From the NCBI RefSeq assembly GCF_037975245.1, contig NC_092581.1:10884803-10948802 (forward strand): a stretch of DNA of 64,000 nt, given 5' to 3'. Shown one piece after another: positions 1 to 12,400 of the stretch. The stretch comes from Apostichopus japonicus. Taxonomy: Eukaryota; Echinodermata; Holothuroidea; Aspidochirotida; Stichopodidae. The notes under the pieces were generated by a model. The model worked only from the letters and a program-made list of their open reading frames with translations, was not told where the DNA came from and did no database searches. The translations under genes were made by a program, and so were the position numbers. The first letter of the stretch is position 1; each line of letters begins with the position of its first letter.

Positions 1-137
1 GGGGGGGGGCATTCGGCCACTCCCTACCTCCACGATACGTAGTGCAGTTTTAAGTCTTAATGATACCATACTGTGAGGTCTGATAAATCAACAGTTAATT
101 GGTAGACTCTTGTACAGACAGACAAGCACATACACAC

Positions 138-182
<45 letters not shown>

Positions 183-904
183 GTTGCATTGGTTTCGTTA
201 TCAATTTTAATTCATATTTCATAATTAGAGAGAGAACTGGTAAAAAAATGTCATTTGTCGTTATCACTGTAGTATAAAGGACCAAAGTGAAATATTTTAG
301 AATGTATATAGACATTATATTAACTTTACTTTCTAAACGTAAATTGGGTATTTCACCATAAGAGTATACCTTTAAATTGTAAAGATTAATTGCTCAGTTT
401 ATATTAATTAAGATGAAACTGTTCTACTGAAACACCTGCATACTAGGAAATTAATCTTGTTTCAGAATATTTCAGAAAAAAATTGATACATATGGTGGGA
501 TTATCACGTTCGTAAAGCAAATATATTTAAAAAAAAGAAGAAATATTCAAAATCGTAATTCCAGGGGAAGCAAGAGAAAATGTCACATATGATATCAACT
601 TTATAGCAAATATTTATTAAACAATTCAACATCAAACTGACATTTTCACATTGGGCAATCTTTCTTTAAAACAATTATTAGCATCTGCTTCCAAAATGTT
701 GGGGCTAAAACTTGCAATACGATGATTTGACCGTGCAGTTTATTGAAAAGGGCTAAAGTGGGCAAATATTTTAATTGGTGAGGAGATGGGTGAGGCGGAC
801 GGGTAAGGGGACGGGTGCCGAATTATTCATATCATTACAATTTAGCTGTAACTCTAAGTTTGTTCCGTAACTTCCGTTGATGATGTACTAAACATCACTT
901 TATT
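1..904. other. Intergenic, nothing recognised
   Basis: AT-rich with one microsatellite. The window opens on a nine-base G run. No conserved peptide in any frame. Confidence 0.7.
142..181. repeat. (AT)n microsatellite
   Basis: Nearly pure AT dinucleotides following a short (CA)n run. Confidence 0.95.
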
Positions 905-1770
905 CAGTGAGCACAAGTTGCATGTCATTATTGCAATTCTAAAATGCAGAGAAAAGGTTGCCATCTTAACCAAACACTCCAACATGTATCATATTTCAAT
1001 GGGGGAGGGTTAGTGGGACGGGTGAGGGGGGGGGGATTGTCGAGTTAGTCATGGCATCATTGTAATTCTAAAATGCAGAGACTAACTTGACTTCTAACCA
1101 TCCAACATGTATCATATTTCAATGGGGGAGGGGGTGGGTGAGGGGAACGGATGAGGGGTGCCAAGTTAGTCATGTCATTATTGCAATTCTAAAATGCAGA
1201 GAAAAATTTGACATCTCACCAAACACTCCAACATGAATCAAATTTCAATGGGAGAGGGTTAGTGGGACGGGTGAGGGGGGGGGGGGGGGATTGTCGAGTT
1301 AGTCATGGCATCATTGTAATTCTAAAATGCAGAGACTAACTTGACTTCTAACCATCCAACATGTATCATATTTCAATGGGGGAGGGGGTGGGTGAGGGGA
1401 ACGGATGAGGGGTGCCAAGTTAGTCATGTCATTATTGCAATTCTAAAATGCAGAGAATAAATGGACATCTTAACCAAACACTCCAACATGTATCATATGT
1501 CAATGGGTAGGGTTAGTGGGACGGGTGAGAGGGGGGGGGGGTGTCGAGTTAGTCATGGCATCATTGTCATTCTAAAATGCAGAGAAAACTTGACATCTCA
1601 CCAAACAATCCAACATGTATCATATTTCAATGGGGGAGTGGAAGGGGTCAATGGTAGAATGGAAGGGGTGAGTGGTGCAGGTAAGAGTGGGGGGCAATTT
1701 AGTCATTTCAAATGCAGAGAAAAACTTGACATCTAAACAACCACTCTAACATGTATCATATGTCAATGAA
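905..1770. repeat. G-rich minisatellite, ~125-bp units with alternating subtypes
   Basis: Units begin around GCAATTCTAAAATGCAGAG, continue through CCAACATGTATCATATTTCA and end in long G-rich tracts. About seven copies. Adjacent units alternate (one with GGGACGGGTGAGGGGG, one with GGGGAACGGATGAGGGG), giving a ~250-bp higher-order repeat. The G runs could form quadruplexes. Confidence 0.85.
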
Positions 1771-2544
1771 AAACAACAACAATAATAGGAATTTGAATCC
1801 TATTGAAGATCATTTGCCTTGATGACATCACAGAAAACCTACTAAGATCCACTTTGAAAAGTTTGAAATGGTTTATGGAATAAGAATAGTTGACATGCGA
1901 ACGACAATATATAAAGACTGAGAAACAACTTGAAGATAATGTGATGGGGTTTCAATTAACAGACTACTATGGAATAGTTGTTTTCTCTTCCAAATAAGTG
2001 TCATTATCAATTATCTGTTTTATTAGTTATTCATTTATCTGTTTTAGCAATTATCAATTATCTGTCTACAAGAATATCCCTCTGAATATAAGTTTACGTT
2101 GAAGTCAAAAGAGAAAGAGTTCAAACAATATGGTAAGCTTGATTATCAAATATTAATTCAATAAAAGTGACAATTTCAAGTCTGCATACTTTCATCAAAA
2201 CAGATCATTGCCCCCGCCTGCACCCCCAAGGATTATCTGCCAAACCTTCCAGGCAAAAAGAGTATTAAGCACATTGTTCATCATAAAAAAACAAATCTTC
2301 GAAATTTTAAGTGATCATAATCTGAAGTTAATGAATATAGTTTTATGTTCTTAAGAATTATACTCTAGTATTATTTTTTATCTTCATTTGTGTCAACCTT
2401 AATTCCTTAATGACCTTGTTTCCAATAGTCTGGAAGACCAATGACCTGACAACTGACTCTCCCCCCGCCCCCACCCTCCCCCCTCCCCCCTCCACACACA
2501 AATACACACACTGTTCCCTCTAACGCCCCTATACAACTAACGGT
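1771..2544. other. Intergenic spacer between two minisatellites
   Basis: No gene recognised. It contains a C-rich tract at about 2461-2495. Confidence 0.7.
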
Positions 2545-3215
2545 ACTGACTATCTCACATCCTAGCGGTGACCAATATAGTGTTCCTCTAACAATCCTTC
2601 CACAATCTTCTCTATAGAGATGTTACATTCCGACCGCAGCCTGTACAGAGCCTCAACTGACATTCCCTGTACAACTTCCCACATTTTAAATCCCACATCC
2701 TAGCAGTAGCAAGAATAGGGCTCCCTCTAAAACACTTTGTACTATCTTTCCCATTACAATCTCATACCAGTGCAGCAGCCAGTGTTTAGAGCTACATTTA
2801 CCATTCTTTACACAGACACCTGCACCCAGATCTCACATCCTAGCAGTAACCAGTATAGGGCTCCCTCTAAAAATCCTTTCCTTATCTTTCCCATAACAAT
2901 CTCACTCAAGTGAAGCAGCCAGTGTTTAGAGCTCCATTTCCCATTCATTACACAAACACCTGCATTCAGATCTCACATCCTAGCAATAGCCAATATAGGG
3001 CTCCCTCTAAAAATCCTTTCCTTATCTTTCCCATAACAATCTCACTCAAGTGCAGCAGCCAGTGTTTAGAGCTCCATTTACCATTCTAAACACAGACACC
3101 CTCATCCAGATCTCACAGTAGCCAGTATAGGGTTCCCTCCTATTACACTCCTTTCCTTATCTTTCCTATAACAATCTTACTCAGGTGAAGTAGCCAGTAA
3201 ACACCTCTACCTCTT
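2545..3215. repeat. ~140-bp minisatellite just 3' of WDR3
   Basis: About five units spaced ~140 bp, each with CTCACATCCTAGCAGTAGCC, CTCCCTCTAAAAATCC and GCAGCCAGTGTTTAGAGCT. It lies immediately downstream of the WDR3 stop codon, probably in or beside its 3' UTR. Confidence 0.85.
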
Positions 3216-3253
3216 CACACCTGCATTCCGTTCAACACCCCTTCACTAGGATT

Positions 3254-3424
3254 TTACAATCCTGCAGCAGCCATCGCCAAGATAACTTTATTTTCTGCCT
3301 TCTTCTTCTTCTTCCTCTTCTCCTTCAGTTGCCCTGTAGCATCAGCAAAGAACTGGACATCCTCTCTGCTTTCTATTTCCTGTTGCATGTACTTCAGACC
3401 GGCGAGATTGAAACCAATCACATC
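3254..3424 (-). CDS. WDR3: WDR3 exon 24, last coding exon (residues 898-953 and stop)
   Basis: Encodes [20 protein letters not shown] and QFFADAT, then a basic KEKRKKKKK tail, ending at TAA (3256-3254). Acceptor CCAG. A ~140-bp minisatellite begins within 40 nt downstream of the stop, so it is probably transcribed in the 3' UTR. Confidence 0.96.
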   Translation of the reverse strand, partial: DVIGFNLAGLKYMQQEIESREDVQFFADATGQLKEKRKKKKKAENKVILAMAAAGL

Positions 3425-6400
3425 CTGGAATAACATAAATACAGATTAAAAAACATTACTGTTATCAACCTATTGAATAATCGATACAAATTTCATGTTG
3501 GCTGTATATGATGTAAGACTGTGCACTCAATGGAGTGAGCCAAAAATATTGGAAGCAGCTCATTTTCATGAAATTTTCTGCCGTTTATGAGCGATCTATG
3601 ATGATATGAAAGAAGGAACGTCTGTCTTTCAGTTTTCAATTATTAATCACTAAGCTTGACCAGAAATCTAATCAAGCTCTCTTAAGATAGTGTATAAATT
3701 TTAGTACACTTCAAAAGCAATACAGGGTAAAACGGGTTTGCAGACATAATTCATCCATAATCAAAACAGATATTCGAGATAAATGACATCATGCAAATTT
3801 GTTTTCTTGCTATATTTAATACATCCTTTCGTAAATGCCTAACTTGCTCGACTGTTTGTACTAAAATTTGAGAAATTAGAAACTTTTAGTTGGAAACTGA
3901 AATTAAAGACTCAGTGATGGAATCCATGGGAAATTATGGGTGTATTTAGTTTTTCAAGGAAAATCAAAGTGCAGAATGAAGTATTTGTTGTGACAGTAAA
4001 ATTTAAGAATAGTGATTCTTTGCAAGCTCAAAATTTCAGTTTCACACAGGTATTTAAATCGATTTCGATTGGCAACCAAATTCAACAATCATCCCAATCT
4101 CTTTTGGACTGCAACAAAAACAAGAAATAACCAGTTATTTTAAAAGTGCATTTTAAATAATATGAACCACAAATTTCCCTATTTCCCTATATCTAGACTA
4201 TTCTCCATTTGAAGATCGTGTCGCAGATTTGTTCAGTATTAAAGAAACCTTGAAATAATAATTCAGAAAATCTTGAGAAAATCTTAAGTTCTACTTAAAT
4301 TTATTTCTACAGAGAATAACCACCAACCAATGAAACAATGTCTCCTTTCTATGGAATTAAAACACTAAAGTTATGTTTCCCTTAAAATTTCATCTTTCTT
4401 CATAATGACAGATATGTAACAAACCTTCAGCTTGGTCACTTGGTTGAGTGTGGTCGTCCTGAGTCTGTCGATAATTGGTAGAAGCGTCTTACTGGATGTG
4501 ATTTGACCGTGATTTACCCTGGAATTATGATGGGAAAAAAACAAACTTACTTTCAATAACATCTCTTGAGCTAAAATAGATACAAAACCTTTTCTACTTC
4601 AAAATAACAACCCATTTCAATATACCAATACAATCAAAGCATCTTGCCCATTAGCATCATACCAAAATTTAACCTTATAAATTTATATCCACCGGAAAAG
4701 TCAACCTTCTGGAAACATCTCTACAGATCAACTGAAGTGACTTATGCTGCATGGTCATAGTTATCATGATAACCCTTTGATACTTGAATTCTAAAGGGGA
4801 ATGACAAAAACTAACAATGGTGTAACAATCGTAAGGAACGGAATTGATTTAAGACTTATTAGATATTTGTTGGTAAGATAGGAAGATTTTCAAAACTAAA
4901 TTCATCTCTTCTGGCTCCAAATCTAACACTGGCTATGAGTGGATACATTTAAATATACCATTATTGTCAGCAATTGTGATCAGCTATCATATATGTTGGG
5001 TAGGACATTGATACGTTGATAAGTTTTATCTATGCTCTAGCGACCTGAGAAGTGACAAATTTACTTTGTAAGTCAATGCAGCGATTATGGTACTGGACAT
5101 GACAGTTAACCCAACACACAAATCAAAAGTAAACTTAGAAAGGCTTGGTTGGAATTTTTTTAATTTAGGTATTAGTACACATAGAGACATAGACCTGTGG
5201 CAAAACCTGGCGACCGTTACAGCGACTTCCAATCTTTATAATCCTATGATATAAGTGGGAGACAAGAAAAAGTCCACACTTCACTACTGGAAAGCTTTCA
5301 CTAAGACTGAGATAAAAACAAATAAATAAATAAATAATTACCTCAATAAAAAGAAGAGGCAGCGACATGTAAATTCCAGTTCCCATCCTCTGTTGATAAA
5401 TATCTCCAGGAGAGGAAACAAGTCCAGCACGTAGCTGAAGGGAAGGACTAAAAGAGACTCCTCGAGTTCACTGAGAAGAAGAGAATAGCCAGATAATATC
5501 AGTTAATAGAAGAGAGGTGAAGTAATATCGCCCATGAGGGCAGGGAAGAATGTGTATGAGGGGAAGGGGAGGGTGGAGGGGATGGGGAATTCAATACATA
5601 GAGCGACAAGTATTTCTGTCTTACTTCTTCTTTGCAAGATGCAGTAAGTTAAAGATGCAATAAGTTCAATGCTTAGAAAGTAGAAGGTAAGCAAAATAAC
5701 ACTGGAGGAAAGGTCGGGTGAATAGAATGCACAATTGGAAACTGCATGTCTAGAAGTTTAGTGGAAATGACCAGTCTGGCAAAATACACTTTATTTCCCC
5801 CCACCCCCCTCTCCCCCATTCAAGGTTGAACTCTTTCACAATTAGTGGGCACACAGGTGTCTAACGCTTCAGTACAAGTATGTATCATTAAAGTTAAAGG
5901 TCATAGGTCAAAGCATAAGGAATCTGGAGTGGCAGAATCCAGACCAACTAAAAGCTAGAACACGTCTCCGTGGGCATAATGGTAAAAGACAATTCAACGA
6001 CCATTTATTTAAATGTCCTAGAACACGTACAGTCTACGTATATTCCGGTATACAGACAAGTGAGGTAATATACACTCACAATTCAGTAGAATCAATCTTC
6101 AACTTTCACTATTAAACTAGTATCATACAACACTTGGATGCCTAAAAGAGTATTTGTCAAGGATCTTATATGAATACTTTCATTTTGAATACAGTACAAC
6201 CACATGTCTTCAGCACTGTTTGACAGTGAATGTATATGATTCCCTACCTGCTCTTGACCTTCCTTAGCACATTACAAACGTATTTTGCCGGCTGGAAAGA
6301 GAAGGAGAGATTTGTTGTAAATTGAGATGATGGATGAAGTCCAAGAAAAGTTTGTGCAGATTTCAGAAGGAAATACTAATGAGTTGTTGCCAATCAGTGA

Positions 6401-9400
6401 CAGCGATTTGTGTTCATTAATGCTAACAATTTATTTGATGATTGCATTAACGAGACATACACTATAGGGGAAACGGACAGGGCAAACGGACAGGGTGAAG
6501 GGGACAGAGGGAAGGGGACAGAGAGAAGGGGACAGAGGGAAGGGGACAGAGGGAAGGGGAGAGAGGGAAGGGGACAGGGGCAAGGGGACAGAGGGAAGGG
6601 GACAGGAGGAAGGGGACAGAGGGAAGGGGACAGGGCTGGACAAGGGCATTGGTTGGATGTAAGGATGGGATTGCTATATTACAATCTGTTACAGTACGGT
6701 TGATGATATCAATAATGACACAATTTAGGTGATACAATTTTTACAAAAACAATCATCAGATTTTGTTTCTATCCATGTCAAACTGGTAGAGGAAGTTATG
6801 ATCATTGATACTCACTGTGATGTCTCCATATGCCTGCAGGAGAGGGTGTGGCTGAGGAAGAGGAAGCTGGTGGAGGACGATAAAAGAAATCATTTTTGAT
6901 AGAAAACAATTCAACTCAGCAGGTTGTGTATCATTCTTTACCTTGGCACACTTATCACCATCTTTTCTCTTTTGGTTTCTTCTTTCGTTCTCTTCATATA
7001 CATGAAAACATTGTGAGTTCAGTTGACAAGCAACAAAAAAAAATTCTTCACGCCCAAACTGTTGCAAATCATTTGATGATAAATCTGATCACTTGATGAC
7101 TATTATAGAAACAGTTCTACATGAAATCAAGTCCTTGTTACACCATGTCGTTCACATGTTTGACAACTTTCTTATAAAATTGATTACAAATGTTATAATC
7201 GACACTTTTAAACACAGAAGTTGCTCTTGGTGAAATTTATGAAGTAATTGCCCTTATAGGGAGGAGTCACAGGCTGCTCAGCTGAAGAAAACTGACCAGG
7301 ACACAACTCAATTCAACTGACGGGACCTAGTGTTCAATAATTGTCAATACCAGTAGTATTACAACTGACTGACTAAAGAGCACACATACAACCACTGCTT
7401 TCTACTTATGACCAGTGCTCAGTTAGGTCAATTGCAAGATTATTGAATTGAATTGAATTTGAATTTATTGTCCACAATCGGAAATTTTCGGCTTACACAG
7501 GTCGTAAACGAAAAAAGAAAAAAGAAAAGAAAAAGAAAAGCAATAGTATAAGTATCAATAGACTGCGATACACATACAGTAATACAAACATACATACAGC
7601 AAGTCCTACAAATAAGAAACTTATCTTCTCACTTGTGAATTAAATATATGGATAGAGTTAGGCACAAGTATATGCCTACGATTGGTTACATAGATCGCTT
7701 GAAGCTGGGCAAAATCTTGATTATTAGTTGTAGTCATGAAGCACACATCCACTAATAAATATCGACTAGTTTCCTTGTTATTTCCTTATTATGAACTTGA
7801 GTTGGGTCGCGGTCAGTCAGGCCATGGGCAGCTGGCATAACAAAATCATTCCTCGATTTTAGTCAAAACAGTCATGTGTCTAACCTAAATAATGACTACT
7901 TCAAACCATTCCTAACTGTCTTTTTCTTGTGGTAATTACCTTTTTCTTTTGAGCTTTGCAGTTTTCCTGGTAAGCAATTAATTTTTCTGTCTCCTCTTTG
8001 TACAGTTCGATGGCCTCCATTATCCTCTCTGCTCCTTTTACTGACTCCAACGTCCGAGTTCCTGCAAGAGTCACCTCCTTCGATGTCTCACCTGGAATCT
8101 ATCGGATAGAATATTGCAGCCAACTCAGACCAGCTCAGACCAACTCTGACCAACTTTGACCAACTCTGACCAACTATCATCAACTAGGGGTTGGTTTCCA
8201 TTATAATAATGCAGACCAACTATCATCAACTAGGCATTGGTTTCCATTCTAATATTGCAGACCAACTATCATCAACTAGGGTTTGGTTTCCATTATAATA
8301 ATGCAGACCAACTATCATCAACTAGGGTTTGGTTTCCATTATAATAATGCAGACCAACTATCATCAACTAGGGGTTGGTTTCCATTACATAAATCCAGGT
8401 TCAAGTTTAGATTGAACAAATTTTCACTCAATGTCCTAACTGTTTCTATTTTTCTGAAATATTCTAAATAATATCTGAAATATTTCCTAGACCAAACTTG
8501 ACTCAAAATGAGAGGGCTTCAGAAGGACTTCAAATTTCTTGGTACATTACAGAGAACAATATGTAACATTGCTGTTCGGGTGTTGTTAGTGCTGTTAGTG
8601 TTGATCAACGCAATTCAAATTAATTTTTCATATGCTTTACAGGAATACATGACAAAATGATAAGAAACTGGAAAAAAAACAAGAATGTTTGTCAAAGCTA
8701 GTGACCTAAAGAAAAGGAGATATGCTTAACAGATCAAAAAAGAACATAAAAATATACAACCAGAACAAGGAGAAATACATGGAAGTCACAGAAAGGGAAA
8801 CCTAGCTAGAAAACATTACAGGGTAATACTGTTTACTTTAAGTTTCATTTAAGTCTTTGATGAAAAATAAACACTGTAACTAGTTTATAATGTGCTATAT
8901 CACACCTTGAAAGATAAGGTGGTAAATTTAGGTAGACTAACTACACCCAAATCAATGCTATATAAGAGACTATTTTTTACAACAGTTAGCTTGAAAACCT
9001 TTGTCAAGTTCATTCCAATTCCTCCAAAGTAGCAAAGTTTTGTTCATATTTTTTGGTTTCTTGTCCAAAGAAACAGAACATTTGATTTAGTTTATTTTGT
9101 TTATTTTATTTGTTTTTCACAACATATATACAACAAACGTAGCGAATACAGAGAGTTATGGAATGTGAAAGGAAGTGTATCAAGCAAACCTTGTGGGCTT
9201 ATCTAGTCATACACTCCCTGTACACAGAGTACACAAATAATTGATTACTTTGGCTTTGAACTTACGACGGTCGGATCTGCCTGGTTTAAACTTTCTTCGT
9301 ACTCTTGCTCTCTATCCATCTCTCTCTCTTCACTCAACACCAGAGGCTCCTCAGTTCTCTCCCATAGCCTCAGAGACTTGTCATGTGATGAGGAGGCCTG

Positions 9401-12400
9401 TTGAATATTCATGATATTGACGAATAGATTACTAGCAGCTATTGGTGTAGATCAAGGTCAATGTGTTCAATACCATGCGATACCAAAATGTCATAACAAC
9501 GCAGGTTCACATTAGGTCAGTCATTAGCTTGACTAGTTATGATTCATTTTCTGACAGAGAAGAAACTATCAGGAAACTTTGAAAATTTTACTTTTTACAT
9601 GTGATTAATAATTAATGTTCATTATCCCTAAGTCAATTGAGTGTTAGCTCAGTGGTTAACGCCAGTGCCTTTCAATCATAAGGTCCCGAGTTTGAGTCAC
9701 TCCAAGATTAATGTATGTCGTCCAGTTACAGAGGTTGTTGACAATTCATAAATCATGGACGTTAAAATATAAATCTAAGAGACTGACTTCGGTCAGCTTG
9801 CGACTTGGATAAGCTAATGATGGCTTCTTCACAAGTTCCTGCTTGTAGGAGGATCTAAAATACATACATGTACATACATACATACAATTTCTACTTGTCC
9901 CTACTAATGCTCTTTCAAATGTAACTTGATAGATTGACTTACCAAAAAGTCTCCACTAGGACTGATTGCTAAGCTCCAAATTTCTGCCTGGTGACCCTGT
10001 TGAGAGCAAAGAAAAAAAAGGAATGTTTTTTCTTTCCTTTAGCTACCTTAGCTACTAATATGATTCATCAGTTGATTTTCTGTGTGCTCACTGAAAGGAC
10101 GAGTAACAGAACATGCTCAGTAAGCAAAATCTACCACTATACAGTACCAACCAGCTACTGGAACTGTTTCAATGTTCAAGGGTTAAAAGATTAGTAATTT
10201 AAAGGTCTTGTAGTTCCACTTCTTAATTCAAGTATAAATATGAACCCATCCCCAACTAACCCCACCACCCCCCACCCCAACCAAATAGTGCTAAGAGAGT
10301 GATTGTACAAGGCTCGGGAGCAATGTTTCACCATCATGAATTGGATATAAAAACACAGCTGCTAAAAGTTATATAAACTGGCATTTAAACACAGTTGATA
10401 ACAATATTATTTTTAATTGGGTAGGGAGTGCCCTATTAACTCACACAAGCTGGACAGTGATGGGCACAGGATTTCCAAAGTGGGGAGAGGGAAATTCAAG
10501 TTTCCAACAACTAATTTTAGTAGGGTTACAAACCTTTGTGGACAGGCTTTAGTTGGATAAAAGATTTTACAAAAGAGGGGTGTGGCTTTTCTGTTGTTGC
10601 ATGTGACTCCTGTGTAAGGGGTTGTGGAGCTACTGCCCTACCCCCCTCCCCCTTTCAAAATACAAAAACATATAGTGCATTCTGAGGCACATTTAGGGTA
10701 TAAATTAGTACTAAATGATGGTATGTGCCAATAAATACTTTTGGGTTTTGAAAAAATCCAACCTCTGAACAGTTTTCCCTGACAGATGGTGGAGGGGGCC
10801 ACCCCCTCCTCTGCATGCCCATGCTACTAATGCTAGATAATCAGAGATTGGTCAACATGAGGGGGATGGGGGTGGGGTGTGCTTCTCCTTTAATGTCCTA
10901 AACAACCAATAAACACTTGCTTAATTGGACAATACCCATCATAAAAGTATAAATAATTGCAGAAGTGTAAATTTCTTGATCTCTCACTAGAGTAACAAAC
11001 ATACCTGCAAGGTAACAATGTGCTCAAAGTTGTCCGCGTCCCACTGCTTGATTTTGCCATCTTTTCCGCAAGAGAAGAAGAGGTGGGTCTTGGGTACAAA
11101 CTGGACACACATCACACTGTCGTCGTGGGCGAACATGGACTTGTGACAATCCCCGAAAGACATTCCCCAGATTTTTACGTTACGATCCGCAGATCCCGAG
11201 ACCAGCAAGGAACAGTCCTTTCGGAAGGAGAAAAGGTAGGATGTCACTTAAACGTCACAAGTGTCTTGCCAGCAAATTTTAGTACGGTCACAAATTGCTA
11301 CGAGTAACCAAATCTATTTTTTTCTCGGAGGTTATACTGGTTCAAATTATTCTCAGTCGAATACAGACCTAGCAGGGTGCTCTGTTCAAGCATACAACAT
11401 ATGCTATCTGTTCCTACTGTTCGCACTTCCACCTATGGGGAACATTGTTTTGCTAGATGAGCTCCACAGCTCTGGAACAGTCTCCCCTTACATCTGAAAA
11501 CAATCCAGCATGTGTCAACTTTCCAGAAAGAACTCAAGGCGTTCTTATTCATAAATGTGTATCCATTTGTTTAATAGCTGTTGTGTCCATTTTGGGTACT
11601 TTGCTCCTGCAGCGCTTCTGAGCGTTTTTTTTTTCAACTGGATAAAAGCACTTTACAAACTCTTATATTATTATTATTATTATTATTATAATTAAAGGAC
11701 ATCTACCATGATGACCTCACAGACCACCCACTGTGTTACACTTACTGGAGTAAGTAAGAGCTTATCTGATAAAACATACCATAGATTCCAACTGTGATAT
11801 CTCAAGGCAGGAACAAGATCTTGAGATCACAGGGTTTCAACTAACAGATCAGATCTGGGTTTTTTCTTCTCTCTTTCAGGTTGCTATGCCAACAGATCAT
11901 CCACTTAAATGTGTTATCATTCAAAACTATAAGGTCAATACTGACAGTCTAGAGGGTAGCAATAAGGATTAAATCTTCACGACTGTCTGCAATGGTACTT
12001 ACTGTAGATATATCCATCGAAAGGACTGGTAACTTGTGACCGTACAATGACAAGAAGAACTAACCCAAGGAAATGAAAGAAAAGTAAACAATGTTATTTA
12101 ATTCATCATAAGTATTTCACAAAATTTGTATTACATCGTTAGACATGAAAATGAATATTCTTGTAGGTCATCAGTCAAACTAGAGAAATATTGTTTCCTA
12201 TCTTCTTTTGCAATTTAGTTTCAGTATAGTTTCCTGTTAATAAGAATCAATTCCAGGAGGGAATATAGAGAGAAAAGAGATACTGATCTACCAGAATTTA
12301 CTACCTGGCAACAATAAACCTGAAGTAATTAAAATCATAACTGTCCTTGCATTGTATACCTATCATCAGTGTCACAAACTGTAACAGAACTCATGTACCA

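Larger units (their letters stand above)
3425..6247 (-). other. WDR3 introns 21-23
   Basis: Outside exons 22 and 23, no transposon, RNA gene or array was recognised. Short open frames here have no recognisable similarity. Confidence 0.65.

Noticed and set aside
905-1770. CRISPR-like regular repeats
   Set aside because: The whole unit repeats with no unique spacers, in an animal genome. It is a minisatellite; the same holds for the other arrays.
6410-6737. Overlapping frames of ~70-97 codons on both strands
   Set aside because: Produced by the 12-14-bp G-rich minisatellite, which lacks stops in several frames.
9643-9703. tRNA gene
   Set aside because: Only the promoter boxes resemble a tRNA. 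The body and ACAT tail, plus the second copy at 25111, show it is a SINE.
10440-10840. Possible DNA transposon bounded by ATGGGCA words
   Set aside because: The two ends do not form a convincing inverted repeat and no target duplication is visible.
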